From NCBI RefSeq assembly GCF_033568475.1, contig NC_133122.1:165814130-165878129 (forward strand): a stretch of DNA of 64,000 bases, given 5' to 3'. The notes under the pieces are model-generated. The model made no database searches, was not told where the DNA came from, and saw nothing but the letters and a program-made list of their open reading frames with translations. The first letter of the stretch is position 1. Every line of letters starts with the position of its first letter. The position numbers and the translations under genes were made by a program. This stretch comes from Henckelia pumila (lineage: Eukaryota > Streptophyta > Magnoliopsida > Lamiales > Gesneriaceae). Positions 11,687 to 22,332 of the stretch are shown piece after piece.

Positions 11687-13551
11687 TGTAAGAGTGGGTG
11701 CCCAGTGAGCCAACTGTGTGGCTATGGGCTTTGTTGACTCTTTGTATAAACAATCTTTTGTTTAATATTATTTACACTTTTATGGCAATGACTTTATATT
11801 ACTTCATATTGTTATATTGTGATATACTATTGTTGTTTTGATAAAGACCTTGAATATACTATAGTGTATGTAAGATGTGGTAGAACATGGAGATGTCTAT
11901 CATGAAATACATCTTATAGTCACTGTATATTCTAAAACCGTTCCTAGTCGATTGAGCCGTCCGATAATAAGGATAAGGATCGCTTGAGTTTGAGACTAGC
12001 ATTTGCGATGCGGAGTACCACGTTTCATTGGTAGGGAACATGGAGATGTTCGAAGCATGCAAATGGATATTCATAGGATGAATAGTCGAACTACCCTATC
12101 CGGACTTTCCAAGTGGTTATCACTTATCGAGTGGATAAAGTCCGCGGTTTTGGTTGTACACCATTAGTCCTTACGACTTGAAACATCATGGAGACTCTAT
12201 ATGCTAGTACTGTGCTTTGACTCGTTTACCGACTCTGAGGGGGTCATCAGGTGTCGAGATTGGGTACAGTTACGACACATATAGGAGTCAATGCATTGTT
12301 GTCAAGGATTCACCACATACTTGCGAGTGTGGATATCCTATGCGATCTGAGGAGATATTAGTGTGACAAATCTCTGGCCAGAGTACTTGATGTGATTTAA
12401 GAAATGGTTTCTTAGTATCACATGCGATGTCACTAATTTGATCTTCAAGATGTATTGCATAGTTATCGAATCTTGAGCGACTCTCGATATACCAATGGTT
12501 GTTGATTCGATCGGGATATTTGGATGAAGGGACCGTACTGTACGTTAACCAAAATCTACTGGTTCTTGTAGGCACTATCAGTGATACCTAGGGAATCATG
12601 GGGCGATGTTGCTAGGCGCTTTACCATGATTCGTTGGGCAAGTCGGAAAGTGTTGTTCCGAGTCACAAGGAGTTGTGAGCCCACGGCTAGCTGTATCCCT
12701 GAACCATTGAGGGTCACACAGTGTAATGGAGTTTTAATCCCCGTTGAGATAGTTAAATTTAAAGAGTTAAATTTAATGAAATAAGGAGTTGGACTTCTTA
12801 AATAAGAGTAAGGGAGTAGGATTTCCTAAAATGACATAGGGATGGACATTTTTGGAAACCACTGAATTCGGATTCAGGAAAATTTATTTTGACTTTAAAA
12901 CGTGCAGAAATGGTTTCTGTGCACATTGGTGAAATCGTTTCATCAATCGGAGTCACGATGAATTTTATATTAATTTCTGAACGAGCGGGCTTTGCTTGTC
13001 GGGCCCCAGCTTATGATTAATGGGCCCTAAGGAGTTAGTGGCCTGCATTATAAATAAGTTATTTCAGTACAGAAATTAGATACAACAGGTCATTATTTTT
13101 GAGAGCAATTTTCGAAAACCCTACCCTCTCTCTCAAAGAATTTTCGGCCGTCCCCTTTTGCTCTGCCCGAGAAATTCCGGTCTGTGATTTTGAATCGCAG
13201 TAAGGAATAACGAATCAGATTCGTGTAATCTCTTCGCAGAAAACTTCTGATAGATTTTCTAGTGCAATCTATCAGAGGGATTAAACCTCTGTTCGTGGAC
13301 CTGATTGAAGGCGTTCATCGGTTCCAGGGAGAGACAACAGGAGCAGAATTGTTCTGTTGGTGTCCATTAATCTCGTTGCGAGATTTGAGGTAAAATTTAT
13401 TTAATTGTTATTTAAATTTTACACACACAATAATTCAATCGTTGTATGGTTGATACCCACACCATGGAATCGTTCCATGAGAAAATTTTTAAACTTCCGC
13501 TGCACCGGGTATCAATCGTAATTGGTCTGGGAACTCGCCAGTTTTCCAACA
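11687..13551 (+). repeat. 5' LTR of the young copia
   Basis: The LTR starts TGTAAGAGTGGG and ends TTCCAACA, 1865 bp. TATAAATA at 13049-13056 puts the transcription start near 13080, giving a U3 of about 1.4 kb. A CT-rich initiator-like run (CCCTACCCTCTCTCTC) follows at about 13118. Confidence 0.95.
13049..13056 (+). promoter_or_regulatory. TATA box of the copia 5' LTR
   Basis: TATAAATA in an otherwise mixed context, repeated at 20745-20752 in the 3' LTR. It is the only good TATA box in the 3' half of the LTR. Confidence 0.7.
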
Positions 13552-13552
13552 G

Positions 13553-13565
13553 TGGTATCAGAGCC
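13553..13565 (+). other. Primer binding site of the copia
   Basis: TGGTATCAGAGCC starts two bases after the LTR end and matches the complement of the initiator Met tRNA 3' end. Confidence 0.95.
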
Positions 13566-13679
13566 AGGTTGCTCAGATCAATCGATTGAATTAATCAATT
13601 GTACAAAATTTTTGAGTCTCGGTTTTTGAAACAAAATAAATATTTTAAATAAAAAAAAAAAATTTTCGGGGCAAAACCC

Positions 13680-13939
13680 GGGCAGCGATTGGATCGCTGC
13701 CCGGTGGGGCAGCAATTGTTGCTGCCCCGGGCGGCGCACGGCGCCGCCCAAAGGGGGCGCACGGCGCCGCCCAGGGCAGCGCTCGGCGCTGCCCAGGGGC
13801 GGCGCTCGGCGCCGCCCAGGGCAGCGCTCGGCGCCGCCCAGGGGCGGCGCCAGGCGCTGCCCTAAGGGGGCAGCCGGGCTGCCCCCGGCCCGCGCCCCGG
13901 GTGCGGGCCGGCCCGGGAGTGTCCCGGGCGGCCCGCGGG
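13680..13939 (+). repeat. Array of about eleven GC-rich hairpins in the copia leader
   Basis: Back-to-back palindromes of 20-23 bp fill 260 bp: 13680-13702, 13706-13728, 13729-13749, 13753-13772, 13774-13794, 13796-13817, 13819-13839, 13841-13862, 13866-13886, 13887-13909 and 13910-13929. The typical form is GGGCAGCGC-TCG-GCGCTGCCC: 9-10 bp arms and a 3-nt loop. Changes in one arm are often matched in the other (GGGCAGC with GCTGCCC, GGGCGGC with GCCGCCC). The surrounding leader is AT-rich, so the block stands out sharply. It would be in the genomic RNA, between PBS and gag. Confidence 0.9.
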
Positions 13940-14149
13940 AAAAATTATATTTTTATTAATTTTAATATTTAAAATTTTATTTTTGGTCCGGTCAAAAATT
14001 GTTTTTGATTGGTTCACGAGATTTCGGATCGAATTGTTCGAGTCCGTAAATTTTAAAATTGATTTTGGATAAATTTGAATTTTTGGAAAATTTTAATATT
14101 TTATCCGTAAATTGAATTTTGAAATCAATTATTTTGGTACAATTGATGA

Positions 14150-14305
14150 TAAGATATGATCTTATGATATATTGAGTAAAATATGATTTTATTTGTAAAA
14201 TTGGATTTTATAGATAAAATATGATTTTATTTGATATGGAGATAAAATATGATTTTATATGTGAAATGTGATTTTATATATAAAATATGATTTTATCTTG
14301 TTTAA
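14150..14305 (+). repeat. Tandem ATATGATTTTAT repeats in the copia leader
   Basis: At least five copies of AAAATATGATTTTAT or a one-base variant occur with 20-36 bp spacing, just after the GC hairpin block. The core is itself near-palindromic (ATAAAAT / ATTTTAT). Function unknown. Confidence 0.7.
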
Positions 14306-14983
14306 ATTTGAAATGCCACAGCATGTTATCCAATAAATTAATTTTGAATTAAATGTTATTGGATAAGGATGATCGATTGCCATGACCAATTTTGTAGGTG
14401 TATGTTAGGAATTTACATTTTGTCTTTATTGTTGTTGGTTTTATTAATGGGCCTGGTTTATGGCCCGATATGAATGTCATATGTAATAAAAGTGGGCTTG
14501 GTTTATAGCCCGTTCCCACCCCCTAAAAATGTATCCCCTACTTGTCATTGTTATTTATTGTAAATACATTAGATTTAGTGGGAGATCAAGATTTGAAGAT
14601 GGTGGGCCCAGCAGACAATGAAGACTGAAGAAATGTAAATTGGAAGCATATGTAATAGGATTGCATTTGCATACTGCATATTACCTAGGATTGGACTAAG
14701 ACCCGTGATTGGCAACCACGGGTCAATTAGAAATGGAATCGATCATCCTATATAATATGTGATATTATGATTGTATGCATGTTTAGACATAAATTGCGTG
14801 AATCCGGCAATGCATGCAATAAATTAAATATGATGAGACAAATATTTTTATAAATAAAATCCCTCATTTTAAATATGATTTAAAATTTATATCAAGATAA
14901 ATAAAGGAAATTTAAATATTGTTTAAATGTTCCTACCTTCCATCAACGGTCAATGTATGTGATGCTACCCGCGGATACGGTCC

Positions 14984-15264
14984 GGCTCATATTATTGGGG
15001 GGGCCCGTCCGTCGGAAAGCTGTACATTGGATCGACAAATGTTGTAAGTTGGGTGGAACTCCCATGGGATCGGCTCATATTATTGGGGGATCCACATGGC
15101 GACCGTCCATCACAACTTAATATTGATGGGTCATCTTGACATGTCACTTTAAACGGCGTCATATTATTGGGCCCTTATTGGACATGAGGTAAATACATGG
15201 GGGTTGCTTTGGAAGCAATTGGGCTCTACCTTTTGAGAATTATGGTTGGCTGATATTATTCGGG
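14984..15264 (+). repeat. Four spaced copies of GCTCATATTATTGGGG in the copia leader
   Basis: Copies at about 14984, 15071, 15156 and 15249 are spaced 87, 85 and 93 bp. A further copy is in the related remnant at about 3272. The conserved core ATATTATT-GGG is purine-rich at its 3' end. Between copies the sequence is not repeated, so this is a spaced motif rather than a tandem repeat. Confidence 0.7.
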
Positions 15265-15453
15265 ACCATAAGTTTGTCAATTGGACTCCATGTTCTCACT
15301 AAGGAAAAAGTTTCCCGTTTTCACTAGAGGGTGGTGAAATCGTTAAAATAGTGGGAGTGAGATTCATAAAATTAAATTCGCCTATTTTATGTCTTAGTAA
15401 ATTGTTAAACAATCATTGATATATGTCTGTTTTCCTTTTCAGTATTTCATACA

Positions 15454-18400
15454 ATGAATTCGCGAAATCCTTTATTCTCGATCCTCGAACAAAACAAGCT
15501 GACTGGCGCCAACTATACGGAATGGTTCCGGAAGTTGAAGATTGTCTTAACTTCGGAGAAAATGCTCTACGTGTTAGAGAAAGCACCTCCGAAGGAAGCA
15601 CCAGCTGACATAAGTCCGGAGGAATTGGCCAAACTTGATGCATGGTGTGACCATGACATCAAGACCAAATGCTATATGCAAGCCTCGATGTCTGATGAAC
15701 TCCAGAGGCGATTTGAGGACACGGTGAATGCTGCTGACATTCACGCGCAACTCAAGGAACTTTTTGGGGCTCAGTCGAGGGCTGAAAGGTTCTCTACTGT
15801 TAAGGAGTTGATGACGTGCCGCATGCGTGAAGGGACTTCGGTCCGTGATCATGGGGTACGAGTGATTTGGCTCATACAGAAGTTAGTGACCCTTGATTTG
15901 GTGTTGGAGCATGAACTCAATGTGGACTTGCTGCTTCTATCTCTTCCTTCTTCATTTGATGGATTCGTGATAAATTTTAATATGAACAAGATAGAGGCCA
16001 CCCTTGAAGAGATGGTCAATATGCTCGTTACATATGAATCCACACTTAAGAAGGATAAGCCAGCTTTCTTGGTGGGCTCCTCATCTTCTGCTAAGAAGGG
16101 GCCAAGTATGAAGGGCAAGAAACGTTCTGCCCCACCCAAGAAAGTGGAACCCGAGAAGAAGCAAAAGACAAAGGCTTCAAACAATGGAAAATCCAAGGAT
16201 GTTTGCCATTACTGCAAGAAGCCGGGTCATTGGAAGCGCAACTGCAAGGAGTATCTTGAGCAGTTAGGAACTGCAAAGGGTATGTTCTATATCGAAATAA
16301 ACATGTCACTTAATACAACTTCTTGGGTATTGGATACCGGATGTGGATCTCACATTTGCAATGATTTGCAGGTGATGACAAGAAGTCGCAGGCTTAGAAT
16401 GGGTGAGACCCAGCTGAGGCTCGGGAATGGTTCCAGAGTTGAAGCTACGGCCATTGGAGATGTTTGTTTGATTTTGCAGAATGGTTATAAATTATTGTTG
16501 AGAGATGTTTTATTTGTGCCAGATTTAATTAAAAACATTATTTCTATTTCTATGCTTGATAGAGATGGTTATTCTTGTAATTTTGTGAATGGGATTTGCA
16601 ATATTTACAAGAATGAATGTTTAATTGGAAATGGACAACTTGAAAACGATCTATACAATTTAAAACTAAAAGACGTTCCAGTGAATTGTATTGACAAACC
16701 GGCGACAACAAACAAAAGGAAAATCGATAGTCAAAACCCGGCAAACCTTTGGCACGCTAGACTAGGTCATATTTCCTCAAGGAGGATGAACAAGCTAGTG
16801 GGAGAGGGCATGTTTGATATGTCTGATATTAACTCTCTACCTACTTGTGAATCCTGCCTAAAAGGGAAAATGACTAAATCTCCTTTTAAGGGGAAGCCTG
16901 AGCGTAGTCAAAATCTGTTGGATTTGATCCATACAGATGTTTGTGGTCCATTTAGAGTAGGGACTCAACATGGCCACACCTACTTCATTACCTTTACTGA
17001 TGATTATTCTAGGTATGGGTATTTATATTTAATGAAATATAAGTCTGAAGCATTTGAAAAGTTCAAAGAATTCAAGGCTGAAGTAGAAAACAAGCTAGGT
17101 AAAAGTATTAAAGCACTTCGATCGGATCGAGGTGGAGAATACTTGAGTACCGAGTTTTTGGACTATCTAAAAGAGAATGGGATTCTCTCTCAGTGGACTC
17201 CTCCTATGACACCACAGCTTAATGGTGTATCGGAGCGTCGTAATCGAACTTTGTTGGACATGGTTCGATCTATGATGAGCTTCACTGAGCTTCCACCTTC
17301 GTTTTGGGGCTATGCGCTTGAAACGGCGGTATTGTTGTTGAATAACGTCCACACTAAAGCAGTGGACAAAACACCATACGAGTTATGGAATGGCAAAGCT
17401 CCTAAGTATTCATACTTGAGGATTTGGGGATGTCCTGCTTACGTGAAGCGGACAGTGGGAGATAAGTTGGATAGTCGATCCAGCTTGTGTTATTTTGTGG
17501 GGTATCCGAAGAATTCAATCGGATATTATTTCTATTATCCTGCTGAAACAAAGGTGTTTGTTTCACGGAATGCCACCTTCTTGGAGAAGGAGTTCTTATT
17601 GGATAAGAAAGGCGAGATGATGGAACTCGAAGAAGTTCGAGAAGAACCCGAAATACAAAATAACGATCCTACACCTCAGGAACCATTGCTGGACACGCCT
17701 GCACCTAGAAGATCCGAGAGGACTTCTAGACCTCCAGTTCGATATGGTCTTCTTCTTGAAGAGGGTCAAGATGAACCCGACATTGGATGTGATCCAAGAA
17801 GCTTCAAGGAAGCAATTTCTGATGCGGATTCGAATTTATGGCTTGAAGCTATGCAGTCTGAATTGGATTCGATGCATACTAACCAAGTCTGGTCTTTAGT
17901 GGATCCTCCCGATGGAATTGTTCCAATAGGGTGTAAATGGATCTACAAAAGAAAGCTTGGGCCTGATGGTAAGGTATTGACTTACAAGGCGCGATTGGTG
18001 GCGAAAGGTTATACTCAAAGGCAAGGAGTTGACTATGATGAAACCTTTTCACCAGTTGCTATGTTCAAGTCCATAAGAATCCTTATTGCCATAGCTGCAT
18101 GGTATGACTATGAGATATGGCAGATGGATGTGAAGACTGCTTTTCTTAATGGAGACATTAAGGAAGAAATCTATATGAAGCAGCCTGAGGGGTTCACATC
18201 CATGGGAAGCGAGCATAAGGTATGCAAGCTTCAGAGATCAATTTATGGTCTAAAACAAGCATCAAGAAGTTGGAACCAGAAATTTGATGAAACAATTAAA
18301 GATTTTGGTTTCATCAAGAACCCGGAGGAACCTTGCGTGTACAAGAAAGTAGTTAAGGATGCGGTGACATTCTTAGTACTTTATGTTGATGACATCCTAC

Positions 18401-19368
18401 TCATTGGGAACGATGTAGGGATGTTGCAGTCAACGAAGATATGGTTATCAGGTAGATTTTCGATGAAGGATTTGGGTGAGGCATCCTACATTCTAGGGAT
18501 TCAGATCTATAGAGATAGATCTAAGAGAATGATAGGACTCACTCAATCAACCTACATCGATACCATATTGAAACGGTTTTCAATGGATGGGTCCAAGAGA
18601 GGACATCTACCCATGTGTCATGGAGTTTCTCTATCCAAGTCTATGTGTCCCAAGACTGATGCAGAGATAGAGAATATGACACATGTACCATATGCGTCAG
18701 CTATAGGTAGTATCATGTATGGGATGATATCTACCAGACCGGATGTAGCATTTGCTCTGAGTGTCACGAGCAGATATCAGTCTAATCCAGGTCAGATGCA
18801 TTGGAAAGCCGTGAAGGACATTCTTAAGTACTTGCGAAGGACTAAGAATATGTTCATGGTTTATGGAGGACGAGAACTCAAACTGGAAGGCTATACCGAC
18901 TCTAGCTTCCAAAGTGATGTGGATGACTCGAAGTCAACCTCTGGATTTGTATTCATGCTCAATGGTGGTGCTGTCTCTTGGAAGAGTTCCAAGCAGGACA
19001 CCACAGCGGATTCCACCACTGAGGCTGAATACATTGCAGCATCAGCTGCTGCTAAAGAGGCCGTTTGGATGAGGAATTTCGTCCAAGAGTTGGGCGTCAT
19101 TCCTGAATTTGTTGGTCCAGTCCCGGTGTACTGCGACAACACGGGTGCCATTGCTCAAGCAAAGGAACCAAGGTCTCATCAAAGATCCAAACACGTACTG
19201 AGGAAATACCACATAATCCGGGAGATTGTGGAAAGAGGAGACATCAGTGTCGAACGAGTGGCCTCTGCAGACAATATCGCTGATCCACTTACTAAGCCTT
19301 TGCCAGGACCATTGTTTGACAAACATCGCGAAGCAATGGGTCTACGTAGTATGACTAGTTGGCTATAG
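15454..19368 (+). CDS. Copia gag-pol polyprotein (GAG, protease, integrase, reverse transcriptase, RNase H)
   Basis: A single 1304-residue frame encodes the whole replication machinery. The first ATG after the leader (MNSRNPLFSILEQNKLTG) is a usual copia gag start. Gag runs to a zinc knuckle C251-x2-C254-x4-H259-x4-C264. The protease has the LDTG motif with catalytic D294. The integrase zinc finger is H434-x4-H439-x25-C465-x2-C468, followed by the catalytic triad D495, D558, E594 (35 residues between the last two). Reverse transcriptase (about 810-1075) carries YVDD at 977-980. RNase H has D1149, E1192 and D1228. The order integrase before reverse transcriptase defines Ty1/copia, and the length is typical. 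No stop, frameshift or lost catalytic residue was seen. Gag and pol share one frame, so no frameshift signal is needed. Confidence 0.97.
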   Translation: MNSRNPLFSILEQNKLTGANYTEWFRKLKIVLTSEKMLYVLEKAPPKEAPADISPEELAKLDAWCDHDIKTKCYMQASMSDELQRRFEDTVNAADIHAQLKELFGAQSRAERFSTVKELMTCRMREGTSVRDHGVRVIWLIQKLVTLDLVLEHELNVDLLLLSLPSSFDGFVINFNMNKIEATLEEMVNMLVTYESTLKKDKPAFLVGSSSSAKKGPSMKGKKRSAPPKKVEPEKKQKTKASNNGKSKDVCHYCKKPGHWKRNCKEYLEQLGTAKGMFYIEINMSLNTTSWVLDTGCGSHICNDLQVMTRSRRLRMGETQLRLGNGSRVEATAIGDVCLILQNGYKLLLRDVLFVPDLIKNIISISMLDRDGYSCNFVNGICNIYKNECLIGNGQLENDLYNLKLKDVPVNCIDKPATTNKRKIDSQNPANLWHARLGHISSRRMNKLVGEGMFDMSDINSLPTCESCLKGKMTKSPFKGKPERSQNLLDLIHTDVCGPFRVGTQHGHTYFITFTDDYSRYGYLYLMKYKSEAFEKFKEFKAEVENKLGKSIKALRSDRGGEYLSTEFLDYLKENGILSQWTPPMTPQLNGVSERRNRTLLDMVRSMMSFTELPPSFWGYALETAVLLLNNVHTKAVDKTPYELWNGKAPKYSYLRIWGCPAYVKRTVGDKLDSRSSLCYFVGYPKNSIGYYFYYPAETKVFVSRNATFLEKEFLLDKKGEMMELEEVREEPEIQNNDPTPQEPLLDTPAPRRSERTSRPPVRYGLLLEEGQDEPDIGCDPRSFKEAISDADSNLWLEAMQSELDSMHTNQVWSLVDPPDGIVPIGCKWIYKRKLGPDGKVLTYKARLVAKGYTQRQGVDYDETFSPVAMFKSIRILIAIAAWYDYEIWQMDVKTAFLNGDIKEEIYMKQPEGFTSMGSEHKVCKLQRSIYGLKQASRSWNQKFDETIKDFGFIKNPEEPCVYKKVVKDAVTFLVLYVDDILLIGNDVGMLQSTKIWLSGRFSMKDLGEASYILGIQIYRDRSKRMIGLTQSTYIDTILKRFSMDGSKRGHLPMCHGVSLSKSMCPKTDAEIENMTHVPYASAIGSIMYGMISTRPDVAFALSVTSRYQSNPGQMHWKAVKDILKYLRRTKNMFMVYGGRELKLEGYTDSSFQSDVDDSKSTSGFVFMLNGGAVSWKSSKQDTTADSTTEAEYIAASAAAKEAVWMRNFVQELGVIPEFVGPVPVYCDNTGAIAQAKEPRSHQRSKHVLRKYHIIREIVERGDISVERVASADNIADPLTKPLPGPLFDKHREAMGLRSMTSWL

Positions 19369-19370
19369 GG

Positions 19371-19382
19371 CAAGTGGGAGAT
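19371..19382 (+). other. Polypurine tract of the copia
   Basis: Purine-rich CAAGTGGGAGAT directly precedes the 3' LTR start at 19383, a few bases after the gag-pol stop codon. Confidence 0.75.
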
Positions 19383-21247
19383 TGTAAGAGTGGGTGCCCA
19401 GTGAGCCAACTGTGTGGCTATGGGCTTTGTTGACTCTTTGTATAAACAATCTTTTGTTTAATATTATTTACACTTTTATGGCAATGACTTTATATTACTT
19501 CATATTGTTATATTGTGATATACTATTGTTGTTTTGATAAAGACCTTGAATATACTATAGTGTATGTAAGATATGGTAGAACATGGAGATGTCTATCATG
19601 AAATACATCTTATAGTCACTGTATATTCTAAAACCGTTCCTAGTCGATTGAGCCGTCCGATAATAAGGATAAGGATCGCTTGAGTTTGAGACTAGCATTT
19701 GCGATGCGGAGTACCACGTTTCATTGGTAGGGAACATGGAGATGTTCGAAGCATGCAAATGGATATTCATAGGATGAATAGTCGAACTACCCTATCCGGA
19801 CTTTCCAAGTGGTTATCACTTATCGAGTGGATAAAGTCCGCGGTTTTGGTTGTACACCATTAGTCCTTACGACTTGAAACATCATGGAGACTCTATATGC
19901 TAGTACTGTGCTTTGACTCGTTTACCGACTCTGAGGGGGTCATCAGGTGTCGAGATTGGGTACAGTTACGACACATATAGGAGTCAATGCATTGTTGTCA
20001 AGGATTCACCACATACTTGCGAGTGTGGATATCCTATGCGATCTGAGGAGATATTAGTGTGACAAATCTCTGGCCAGAGTACTTGATGTGATTTAAGAAA
20101 TGGTTTCTTAGTATCACATGCGATGTCACTAATTTGATCTTCAAGATGTATTGCATAGTTATCGAATCTTGAGCGACTCTCGATATACCAATGGTTGTTG
20201 ATTCGATCGGGATATTTGGATGAAGGGACCGTACTGTACGTTAACCAAAATCTACTGGTTCTTGTAGGCACTATCAGTGATACCTAGGGAATCATGGGGC
20301 GATGTTGCTAGGCGCTTTACCATGATTCGTTGGGCAAGTCGGAAAGTGTTGTTCCGAGTCACAAGGAGTTGTGAGCCCACGGCTAGCTGTATCCCTGAAC
20401 CATTGAGGGTCACACAGTGTAATGGAGTTTTAATCCCCGTTGAGATAGTTAAATTTAAAGAGTTAAATTTAATGAACTAAGGAGTTGGACTTCTTAAATA
20501 AGAGTAAGGGAGTAGGATTTCCTAAAATGACATAGGGATGGACATTTTTGGAAACCACTGAATTCGGATTCAGGAAAATTTATTTTGACTTTAAAACGTG
20601 CAGAAATGGTTTCTGTGCACATTGGTGAAATCGTTTCATCAATCGGAGTCACGATGAATTTTATATTAATTTCTGAACGAGCGGGCTTTGCTTGTCGGGC
20701 CCCAGCTTATGATTAATGGGCCCTAAGGAGTTAGTGGCCTGCATTATAAATAAGTTATTTCAGTACAGAAATTAGATACAACAGGTCATTATTTTTGAGA
20801 GCAATTTTCGAAAACCCTACCCTCTCTCTCAAAGAATTTTCGGCCGTCCCCTTTTGCTCTGCCCGAGAAATTCCGGTCTGTGATTTTGAATCGCAGTAAG
20901 GAATAACGAATCAGATTCGTGTAATCTCTTCGCAGAAAACTTCTGATAGATTTTCTAGTGCAATCTATCAGAGGGATTAAACCTCTGTTCGTGGACCTGA
21001 TTGAAGGCGTTCATCGGTTCCAGGGAGAGACAACAGGAGCAGAATTGTTCTGTTGGTGTCCATTAATCTCGTTGCGAGATTTGAGGTAAAATTTATTTAA
21101 TTGTTATTTAAATTTTACACACACAATAATTCAATCGTTGTATGGTTGATACCCACACCATGGAATCGTTCCATGAGAAAATTTTTAAACTTCCGCTGCA
21201 CCGGGTATCAATCGTAATTGGTCTGGGAACTCGCCAGTTTTCCAACA
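19383..21247 (+). repeat. 3' LTR of the young copia
   Basis: It has the same length (1865 bp) as the 5' LTR, with two substitutions noticed. It is followed by the right copy of the target duplication, GGCGT at 21248-21252. Confidence 0.95.
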
Positions 21248-21252
21248 GGCGT

Positions 21253-22332
21253 AGCTGCTCTTCCACAAGCACTGCTGCGCTGCTCGTCTTTTTTTTTATT
21301 TCGCATAAGTGAAGCATTGGAGCACCACTTTTGAAGTGCTGGGGCGCTGATGCTTGTGTCCAGAACGTAACATTCTTGTAAAAATCATATCTCGAGTTCT
21401 AACCATCAGATCGTGATGAAATTTTGACAGCATATACCCCTTGCTTCAACAACGTAAAACATCAAGACTGATGTAGCTTTCTCATAAATCCCATCTGGAT
21501 AATCTCTCCCAGAAAACACCGGCATATGGTAGCACTTCCTAACCCGTCTCAATCAAACTCAACAAAGTGTACAACACCTGGTATAAACCACCACCTTCCC
21601 CTTCATGAACTCGTCATATCTGGCAACAACCAATAAGGTCTCAATCTAAATCAATTGATCTAGAGAAAACTGTCCAGATCAAATCATACAGCAACCGGTA
21701 TGAACCATGCCCCTGATGAAACACATCATCCCTGGAATCAATCTCAAGGTCACATACTTACCCAACCCTTCTACGAAAACTCCTAGAACTAATCACATGA
21801 CAAGTACTAACAACCAGATTACTTAATAATCTAGGAGTCATAATAGTTGAATACTAATCAATTAATAACAAGTACTGGGATCACCCGAACAATCCAACAC
21901 TGATAACAAAAATTAAAACAAACCATTGAACCAGGTTTAATACAATTTGTATTACAAATCCTCAGTTACAACCACTAAAAAATTACAAAAGCTTGAAATC
22001 AATAATACAATGATTCAATCGTTTATAAAAAAATACTAACAATCTATTTGAACATGAAAATATTACATTTCGTCTAAAATATCTCATACGACTCACTGTC
22101 ATATGCATCCTGGTATCTATTGATCTTGAACGTGAGGTTTCCCTTTTACCTCAACCAAGCATCCGTGCAGACAACTGGCAAAACCTCTTCCTCCCAAGAT
22201 CTACAAAGATCTTACCAATCTACCGGATCCTTTCAATATTGTTGGGTCCATTATCTGGTAGATAAGGCAGAATCTTCATGACCATCTCTCCAATTGCTTG
22301 TGGAGAATCTTCAATGGTTACTCCTCTGATAT
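21253..22332. other. Right remainder of the copia target plus unassigned sequence
   Basis: The first 250 bp continue the LTR-like segment cut at 11686, including a GGAGCACC..GGGGCGC string like those near 33900. From about 21500 to 22332 I recognise nothing. The last 130 bp read on the minus strand give about 35 open codons without a known domain. Confidence 0.3.

Larger units (their letters stand above)
11687..21247 (+). mobile_element. Complete, young Ty1/copia retrotransposon
   Basis: The element is 9561 bp with two 1865-bp LTRs, perfect GGCGT target duplications, a PBS, a 1.9-kb structured leader, one uninterrupted gag-pol frame and a polypurine tract. Reading the two LTRs side by side I found only two differences (11877 G versus 19573 A, and 12781 A versus 20477 C). 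This implies an insertion of the order of tens of thousands of years ago at usual plant rates. Everything needed for autonomous transposition is visible; whether it is expressed is unknown. Lineage within copia is not assigned. Confidence 0.95.

Noticed and set aside
12288..12575. Open frames repeated in both copia LTRs (12288-12575 and 19984-20271, minus strand)
   Set aside because: They are identical only because the LTRs are nearly identical; antisense to the LTR, no domain, and not a gene family.
14984..15264. Regularly spaced repeats resembling a CRISPR array
   Set aside because: The motif is short and degenerate, the genome is a plant nucleus, and no cas genes exist; it is a spaced motif in a retrotransposon leader.
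22201..22332. About 35 open minus-strand codons beside element B
   Set aside because: Looks protein-like but ends in a stop, matches no family I know, and has no start or splice context; not enough to call a gene.
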